From: Ruminococcaceae bacterium UBA3451
GTDB taxonomy: Bacteria > Bacillota > Clostridia > Oscillospirales > Acutalibacteraceae
Reading direction: 5' to 3'
Assembly: GCA_002378845.1 (NCBI GenBank)
Contig: DFRY01000075.1
Span: 16,326 to 26,408, forward strand
DNA length: 10,083 nucleotides
How positions within the stretch are numbered: position 1 is the first letter of the stretch; each line of letters opens with the position of its first letter. A program made the translations under genes and the position numbers. A model generated the notes under the pieces. That model saw only the letters and a program-made list of their open reading frames with translations. It was not told where the DNA came from and made no database searches. Below are positions 5,674 to 10,083 of this stretch, one piece after another.

Positions 5674-6016
5674 GGAAATCAACCGGGAGCTGGAGCGGCT
5701 GCATCAGGGAATGGTACAGTTTCGAAGCTTAAATAATAAACTGGAAAGCCTGAACGAACAGCTTAACGCTCACGAAACTATTGCCGTTTCCTTAGAAAAC
5801 GCACTGGAGAAAGAAAATCTTGATGTTGAAAAAATCAGTAAAACCAGCCTTTCTTCCCTGTTTTACACGCTGCTTGGCAGCCGGGAACAACAAATAGAAA
5901 AAGAGCGGCAGGAGGCGCTTGCCGCTAAACTGAAGCTGGATCAATGCCTTTATGAAATTCAGGACTTGAAGTCGCGCATAACACAGCTGACGGAGGAACG
6001 CACATTGTACTCTTAG
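5666..6016 (+). CDS. N-terminal fragment of the coiled-coil protein
   Basis: 116 aa ending at the amber codon. It is almost wholly predicted alpha-helical coiled coil (FEEINRELERL..., LESLNEQLNAHETIAVSLENAL). A short hydrophobic break, SLSSLFYTLLGSREQQ (61-76), comes before a second helix that ends abruptly at ERTLYS. The abrupt end inside a helix suggests truncation rather than a natural C-terminus. Confidence 0.6.
   Translation: MFEEINRELERLHQGMVQFRSLNNKLESLNEQLNAHETIAVSLENALEKENLDVEKISKTSLSSLFYTLLGSREQQIEKERQEALAAKLKLDQCLYEIQDLKSRITQLTEERTLYS
6014..6016 (+). other. In-frame amber (TAG) codon
   Basis: TAG in frame 5666, preceded by CTC TCT-type context (TTG TAC TCT TAG TGC GAA). aroQ and the secreted protein gene at 7687-9471 both end in TAG, so amber is an ordinary stop here and not globally reassigned. 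Confidence 0.9.
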
Positions 6017-6061
6017 TGCGAAAGGCAATATTATGCGCTTCTTGAGAAAAAACGCGACACC

Positions 6062-6604
6062 ATGCTGGAACAGCACGGGGCATACGCGGAAAAAATTATT
6101 GAACTGGAAAACGGTATTTTATCCTGCAAGGGCAAACGAAAAGAAATCGATGAAGCAATCGCAGCCGGAAACAATGTGGTACGCAGTATTAACCGTGTTT
6201 CTGAAAGTCTGCACAGTGCGGAAAACTGGGGTACCTGGGATTTGCTTGGCGGCGGTCTGATTTCCGACATGGCAAAACATTCCCGAATTGACGACGCGCG
6301 GGCGGAAGCCGGCCAGGTGAGCGTGCTGCTGAACCGGTTTCGCACCGAACTGGCAGACGTAAAAGTTACCTCCAACATCCACATTGAAATTGATGGATTC
6401 ACCAAGTTCGCTGATTTCTTTTTTGACGGACTGATTGCCGACTGGGTGGTACAGTCTAAAATCCATGATTCCCAGGCGAGCGTAGCGAAAGTAGAACGGG
6501 AAGTACATAATGTAATGGCGAAGCTTTCCGAATTGAAAAGTCAAAATGATACGGAGGCAAAAAAGCTGAACAGTCAGCTGACGGAACTGATTACAGAATC
6601 CTGA
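6062..6604 (+). CDS. C-terminal fragment of the coiled-coil protein
   Basis: 180 aa from the first in-frame ATG after the amber codon; only a weak GAG lies upstream, so reinitiation would be inefficient. It begins inside a coiled coil and holds the most distinctive parts of the protein: WGTWDLLGGGLISDMAK (56-72), the helix RIDDARAEAGQVSVLLNRFR (75-94), KFADFFFDGLIADW (115-128) and a terminal helix to SQLTELITES. Base composition and codon use look like the N-terminal part, so there is no sign that it is a separate insertion. Confidence 0.55.
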   Translation: MLEQHGAYAEKIIELENGILSCKGKRKEIDEAIAAGNNVVRSINRVSESLHSAENWGTWDLLGGGLISDMAKHSRIDDARAEAGQVSVLLNRFRTELADVKVTSNIHIEIDGFTKFADFFFDGLIADWVVQSKIHDSQASVAKVEREVHNVMAKLSELKSQNDTEAKKLNSQLTELITES

Positions 6605-6638
6605 TTAATTTGCAATTATATTTACCTGACAGAATTTA

Positions 6639-6679
6639 AGCAGGAACGGTGAATTTTTCACGCCGTTCCTGCTTTTTTT
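6639..6679 (+). terminator. Terminator of the DUF2500/coiled-coil unit
   Basis: AGCAGGAACGG and CCGTTCCTGCT form a perfect 11-bp stem; TGAA/TTCA inside may extend it past a small bulge. Seven Ts follow. It starts about 35 nt after the stop codon at 6604 and separates this unit from the ABC operon. Confidence 0.93.
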
Positions 6680-6722
6680 GCTTTCTGTAATATTTTTGTT
6701 GAAATAATTACATATTTGTTTA

Positions 6723-6751
6723 TTGTTTTCGGCATAAGAATATATTATGAT
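6723..6751 (+). promoter_or_regulatory. Candidate promoter of the ABC operon
   Basis: TTGTTT (6723-6728), a 17-nt spacer and TATGAT (6746-6751). The -10 has five of six consensus bases; the -35 is weaker. The start would be near 6758, inside the palindrome at 6754-6768, leaving a leader of about 105 nt. Confidence 0.55.
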
Positions 6752-6753
6752 AA

Positions 6754-6768
6754 TGGTAAATGTTACCA
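6754..6768. promoter_or_regulatory. Palindromic operator candidate at the ABC operon start
   Basis: TGGTAA-ATG-TTACCA is a perfect 6-bp inverted repeat with a 3-nt centre. It lies over the predicted transcription start, where a repressor would be effective. No regulator gene is visible in the window. The remaining leader (6769-6862) shows no clear riboswitch. Confidence 0.42.
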
Positions 6769-6862
6769 GTAATACTTACATAAACTTTAAAATTTCGTCT
6801 GAATTCGGTATTTTTTCATCCTTTATGCAAGCCATATTTATCTTTTGGTTAGGAGAATTTTC

Positions 6863-7690
6863 ATGAGCCTGATATCCGTGAGAGACATTCGCAAGGTATA
6901 TCAAGTGGACAAAGAAAAAATCATTGCGTTGGGCCGCATTAATCTTGAGATTGGCGAAGGGGAAATCTGCTGTGTGCTGGGCACCTCCGGTTCTGGAAAA
7001 TCCACCCTGCTGAATATTCTTGCGGGGCTGGAAAAACCTTCGAAGGGTACGGTAATGATTAACGGCGCAAACGTGACGAATTTTTCAGAAAAACAATGGG
7101 CACTGTTCCGGCAAAAATATATCGGGTTTGTTTTTCAGTCCTACAACTTGATGCCTACCTTAACCGCTATTGAAAACGTGGCCATGCCGCTGGTGTTTAA
7201 GGGAATAAATAAAAACAAGCGCGAAAAAGCCGCCGTACATATGCTGAAAGCCGTAAATCTGGGTAACCGGCTGCTGCACAAGCCCACGCAAATGAGCGGC
7301 GGGCAGCAACAGCGTGTCGGCATTGCAAGGGCGTTTGTGGCGCGGCCAAAAATCATTTTTGCCGACGAGCCGACCGGGAACCTGGACAGCCGTACCAGCC
7401 GCGAAGTTATGGAGATTATGATTTCCATGGCGAAGAAGTACCGCGAAACGCTGATTATTGTTACCCATGACATGGAAATTGCAAAATACGCAAACCGGAT
7501 TATTACCATTCATGACGGCAGCGTAAAAAGCGACGAAATAAATGTTTCCATTGCCGGGGTTGAAAGCTCCGAAGCACAAGACAACATCTCCGAAACCCTT
7601 GCCCCAAATGACAAAACCGAAGTTTCTGATATTGAAACCAGCGCAGCCGAACCCGGAAGCGCAGAAAACGAGGAGGAAAAAGAGAGATGA
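6863..7690 (+). CDS. ABC transporter ATP-binding protein, MacB/LolD type
   Basis: 275 aa from ATG 6863, with AGGAGA 6 nt upstream; a TTG six codons earlier overlaps that site. The nucleotide-binding domain (about 3-222) is complete: Walker A GTSGSGKST (40-48), Q-loop Gln92 in FVFQSYNLMPTLTAIENV, signature MSGGQ (144-148), Walker B IIFADEP with catalytic Glu169, D-loop NLD (173-175) and switch His202. The FQSYNLMPTLTAIENV and DEPTGNLD wording is typical of the MacB/LolD/FtsE group, which drives permeases that work by mechanotransmission or export. Residues 225-275 form an acidic, Glu/Ser-rich, probably disordered tail uncommon in this group. Its stop overlaps the next start (ATGA), so translation is coupled. 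The substrate is unknown. Confidence 0.96.
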   Translation: MSLISVRDIRKVYQVDKEKIIALGRINLEIGEGEICCVLGTSGSGKSTLLNILAGLEKPSKGTVMINGANVTNFSEKQWALFRQKYIGFVFQSYNLMPTLTAIENVAMPLVFKGINKNKREKAAVHMLKAVNLGNRLLHKPTQMSGGQQQRVGIARAFVARPKIIFADEPTGNLDSRTSREVMEIMISMAKKYRETLIIVTHDMEIAKYANRIITIHDGSVKSDEINVSIAGVESSEAQDNISETLAPNDKTEVSDIETSAAEPGSAENEEEKER

Positions 7691-9471
7691 AAATAAAAGC
7701 AAGAAAAATATCTTCCGCTATAATTTCAATTTGTATGATAAGCGTTTTTCTGGTCAGCGGATTGCCATCCGCAGCTGCCGCTAACTCCCCCGCTCCGCGA
7801 GTAATCTATCAAATTGTCTCTAATTCCGCAACCCCGACTATTTCCCGCGGCAACAGCTTTGAAGCAAATTTCGCTTTTTATGATGATAAATCAAATGTAG
7901 AGGATATAAAGGTTGACAGTCCGAACAATTCCATTTCCGGCCTGCCGATAACTCTTGACCCCGACGAAAGTACAATTACAGATGCCGATTTTAGTTCCAT
8001 AGCAGAGCCCGCTGATTATTACCTTAATATTCCTGAAGCGAATCTGAAATACATAGGAAAAGGCGCTGCCATTTTAAAATTTACGATTCATTACAGGGAC
8101 GGCGAAACTGCTGCCGTCCAAAAGACCATTACGGAATGTCAGCCGACTGCCACTTCCTCCGGTACCGACAAATCAGACCTTACTTTGCTGACTTACGGCG
8201 TTGACCGCACAGGAATTAAAGAAGGCGAGCGGTTTCATTTGAATCTGGTTGTGAAGAACAACGGCAGTTTACCGAATAATCATGTAACCGCTGTATTGGA
8301 CGGGTTAAACCCGGACGAAATTACAGTGGACGGACAGCTGGACACCCAAACAGTTGACACAATTCAAGCGGGCGAAACAGTAAGCATGGCTTTCCCGATG
8401 ATTTGCAATTCAAAAATGGCGTCGAAAAATTACATGCTTAAAATTCAGCTTTCTTCCGACGAAGCTCCCACCGCTACCGATTATAATGTTTTTGTTCCCG
8501 TTACCGGAACAAAAGCTTCAACGGGAAACGACGGCGACAAATCGAATGCAAGCAAGCCGCAAATTATTATTGAAAGCTACGATTACGGAGGAACTGCCGT
8601 TACGGGCGGCAAGGAATTCTTGCTTACCATGAACATTAAAAATACCGGGGCAACCGCAATCGAAAACATTAAAATGACGGTTTCATCCACGGTGGACAGC
8701 AATTCTGACGCGGACACCGGCGGCGCGTTCACCCCCGCGAAATCCTCCAATACATTTTTCATTTCCAAATTAAACGGAGGAGCAGTCATTCAGGAAAAAA
8801 TTGCGCTTCTGCCAAAATCCGATGCGGCGCCAAGGTCTTACGGCGTGGGAATTGCGTTTAAATACGAAGCGGTGCTTCACGAGATCCGCGAATCCCTTGA
8901 CGCACAGGAAACCATCTCGATTCCCCTCACCCAGCCCGACCGGTTTGAAGTAAACGACGCGGAGGTTCCGGGGCCGATGTATCTTGGCGAGCCGGGGCAG
9001 CTCAATATCAATTACGTAAATAAGGGCAAAAGCAAAATCTTCAATCTTTCCGTAAAGCTGCAAGGCAACTTCACCACTGGGGAGGCAAACTCTTATATTG
9101 GAAACATTGATTCCGGAGTCGGCGACAGCTTTCAGGCTACCCTGAATCCTTCTGCGGAAGGCACGCTGACCGGTACCGCCGTGTTCAGCTATGAGGACGC
9201 GAACGGCGCAACCAAAACGCTGACAAAAGAGTTTTCCTGCGACGTAATGACCATGCAGGACGGCGCCGAAGGCATGAACCCGGAACCGGCCATTCAGCCG
9301 GAGGTCGGCAGTTCACCCCCCATTTGGCCGTTCCTTCTGGGCGGAGCCGTTGCTGTCGTTGCAATTCTAATTGTGCTGCGGATAATTCTGAAAAAGAGGA
9401 AGCTGAAAAAGATACGTCTGCTGGAAGAAAGCGATGATTATGACGACACGCCAAACAGCGAGGTAAAGTAG
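7687..9471 (+). CDS. Secreted, membrane-anchored protein with CARDB-like beta domains
   Basis: 594 aa, starting in the ATGA overlap with the ATPase gene. Residues 1-32 are a signal peptide (KIKARK, hydrophobic core, SAAAA). One membrane helix (about 546-567) near the end is followed by KKRKLKKIR and a short acidic cytosolic tail, so the bulk lies outside the cell. Between them are an N-terminal beta domain (about 38-150) and three repeats resembling CARDB/COG1361 modules: about 165-272 (LNLVVKNNGSL), 292-412 (LTMNIKNTGATAIENIK) and 420-520 (LNINYVNKGKSKIFNLSVKL). Low-complexity linkers separate the modules (for example 274-290). In sandwiches like these the x-V-K-N-x-G pattern marks the repeat start. 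There is no enzyme motif. Placement between the ATPase and permease genes suggests an extracellular partner of the transporter, analogous to an adaptor; that role is inference. Confidence 0.88.
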   Translation: MKIKARKISSAIISICMISVFLVSGLPSAAAANSPAPRVIYQIVSNSATPTISRGNSFEANFAFYDDKSNVEDIKVDSPNNSISGLPITLDPDESTITDADFSSIAEPADYYLNIPEANLKYIGKGAAILKFTIHYRDGETAAVQKTITECQPTATSSGTDKSDLTLLTYGVDRTGIKEGERFHLNLVVKNNGSLPNNHVTAVLDGLNPDEITVDGQLDTQTVDTIQAGETVSMAFPMICNSKMASKNYMLKIQLSSDEAPTATDYNVFVPVTGTKASTGNDGDKSNASKPQIIIESYDYGGTAVTGGKEFLLTMNIKNTGATAIENIKMTVSSTVDSNSDADTGGAFTPAKSSNTFFISKLNGGAVIQEKIALLPKSDAAPRSYGVGIAFKYEAVLHEIRESLDAQETISIPLTQPDRFEVNDAEVPGPMYLGEPGQLNINYVNKGKSKIFNLSVKLQGNFTTGEANSYIGNIDSGVGDSFQATLNPSAEGTLTGTAVFSYEDANGATKTLTKEFSCDVMTMQDGAEGMNPEPAIQPEVGSSPPIWPFLLGGAVAVVAILIVLRIILKKRKLKKIRLLEESDDYDDTPNSEVK

Positions 9472-9472
9472 C

Positions 9473-10083
9473 ATGAAATGGAAAGATATGATCGGCATGG
9501 CGTTCGGCAACCTCTTTAAACGAAAGGTGAGAACCCTTTTAACGGTTTCCGGCGTTGTAATCGGTACCTGTGCCATTGTCGTCATGGTCTCCTTTGGAAT
9601 CGGAATTAAGGAAAGTATGGAAACCATGATGAAGGGTATGGGCGATTTAACCGTTATCACTATTAACAATAATATGAAAACGCCGGACTCCCCCGCGCTT
9701 GACGATAAGATTCTGGATAAGATCAAATCTTTGGATAATGTTGTTGCCGTTACTCCCGTGTATTATCTTGACATGTCCGCCGCCACGGTCAGCAGCGGAA
9801 AGTACCGATATCAGGGTATGATTTACGGCGTTTATATGGATTCGCTGAGCGATTTTGGCTATAAAACGGAGGAAGGCAATCTTCCCGGGGAAAAAGCGGA
9901 TAAAACTACCATTCTGTTCGGAAAAGACGGCGCCTATGATTTTATGGACAGCCACAAAATGAACAACAATATGGTTTATGCCAGACGTTCCAAAAGCGGA
10001 AAGCTGCCAAAACCGCTGGTAAACCCAATGAAGGATAAGCTGCAGATCACCGTAAATCCGCCGGAAAACGCAACAACAAAGGA
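9473..10083 (+). CDS. MacB/FtsX-type ABC permease (3' end beyond the window)
   Basis: 203 codons are visible from ATG 9473, one base after the stop of the previous gene; a GAGG about 10 nt upstream overlaps the end of that gene. The N-terminus MKWKDMIGMAFGNLFKRKVRT, split as GMAFGNLFKRK, is the amphipathic lead-in typical of MacB-like permeases. A membrane helix follows (about 22-44, LLTVSGVVIGTCAIVVMVSFGIG, split as TVSGVVIGTCAIVVMV), then FGIGIKESMETMM and a large soluble domain (about 55 onward) that matches the extracellular core of MacB: LDNVVAVTPVYYL, then GMIYGVYMDSL. The three remaining C-terminal membrane helices expected for the family lie past the edge. With the ATPase at 6863 it should make the transporter core, a dimer of each. 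Gram-positive members often export peptides or mediate peptide resistance; the substrate here is unknown. Confidence 0.93.
   Translation, partial: MKWKDMIGMAFGNLFKRKVRTLLTVSGVVIGTCAIVVMVSFGIGIKESMETMMKGMGDLTVITINNNMKTPDSPALDDKILDKIKSLDNVVAVTPVYYLDMSAATVSSGKYRYQGMIYGVYMDSLSDFGYKTEEGNLPGEKADKTTILFGKDGAYDFMDSHKMNNNMVYARRSKSGKLPKPLVNPMKDKLQITVNPPENATTK

Larger units (their letters stand above)
5666..6604 (+). pseudogene. Coiled-coil protein gene split by an in-frame amber codon
   Basis: ATG 5666, with AAGGGG upstream and inside the end of the DUF2500 gene, opens a frame that runs to TGA at 6602-6604, broken only by TAG at 6014-6016. Across the TAG the same frame continues as CERQYYALLEKKRDTMLEQ, which keeps the charged heptad-like character of both sides. 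The intact product would be about 312 aa: an N-terminal coiled coil (1-115), more coiled coil (118-180), a Gly-rich motif WGTWDLLGGG (188-197), a hydrophobic segment KFADFFFDGLIADW (247-260) and a final helix. I do not recognise a named family. Its partner is the DUF2500 protein. A single base change in the TAG (for example from GAG or CAG) would restore one gene. Nonsense mutation is the simplest reading; sequencing error, read-through and a true split cannot be excluded from this window. Confidence 0.7.

Noticed and set aside
6014..6016. Amber codon as a pyrrolysine or reassigned codon
   Set aside because: aroQ and the anchored protein gene end in TAG, and the coiled-coil protein is not a methylamine methyltransferase. 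Not excluded, but no support in the window.
6033..6260. 75-codon plus-strand frame beginning just after the amber codon
   Set aside because: It lies in another frame over the C-terminal part of the coiled-coil gene, and its translation lacks any helix or domain pattern.
7542..7784. 80-codon plus-strand frame across the ATPase-anchor junction
   Set aside because: It is a shifted frame over two overlapping, well-supported genes and has no start signal of its own.
1..10083. CRISPR array, insertion sequence or attachment-site repeats
   Set aside because: No regularly spaced repeats, transposase or integrase genes or long terminal inverted repeats were seen; the gene content looks like stable chromosome.

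Overview
The window looks like chromosomal DNA of a low- to mid-GC Gram-positive anaerobe of the class Clostridia, probably in or near the Oscillospiraceae/Ruminococcaceae. The basis is near-consensus sigma-A promoters, strong GGAGG-type ribosome binding sites, a Gram-positive-type LexA box (CGAAC-N4-GTTC), the neighbourhood rpsU-yqeG-aroQ-efp-CD1247-like gene, and a Gram-positive MacB-like ABC transporter. This placement is inferred from gene content and motifs, not from a database search.

Left part (1-3334, nearly all minus strand). Positions 1-566 hold the N-terminal two thirds of a Crp/Fnr-type regulator with an excellent promoter. Upstream of it lies a minus-strand cluster, transcribed right to left: rpsU (bS21), a terminator hairpin, yqeG (HAD phosphatase), aroQ (type II dehydroquinase), efp (elongation factor P), and a CD1247-like acidic zinc-ribbon protein that ends in a rho-independent terminator. 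rpsU is short (58 aa) but certain.

Middle part (3300-5273). On the plus strand a tRNA-Trp(CCA) gene has its own promoter and terminator, and its promoter diverges from that of rpsU. Next, on the minus strand, are an 82-aa protein whose promoter spacer contains a LexA operator (so probably an SOS gene) and a membrane-bound GGDEF diguanylate cyclase without a recognisable I-site.

Right part (5259-10083, plus strand). A two-gene unit encodes a DUF2500 membrane protein and, overlapping it by 8 nt, a long coiled-coil protein. The second gene is interrupted by an in-frame amber codon at 6014-6016; the reading frame resumes unchanged to 6604. A strong terminator follows. Last comes a promoter with a palindromic operator candidate and a tightly coupled operon: a MacB/LolD-type ABC ATPase with an acidic tail, a large secreted single-anchor protein with repeated CARDB-like beta domains, and the start of a MacB/FtsX-type permease that runs off the window. 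These three probably form one envelope complex.

The points most worth a second look are the LexA-controlled small gene, the amber-split coiled-coil gene and the ABC operon with its extracellular subunit.
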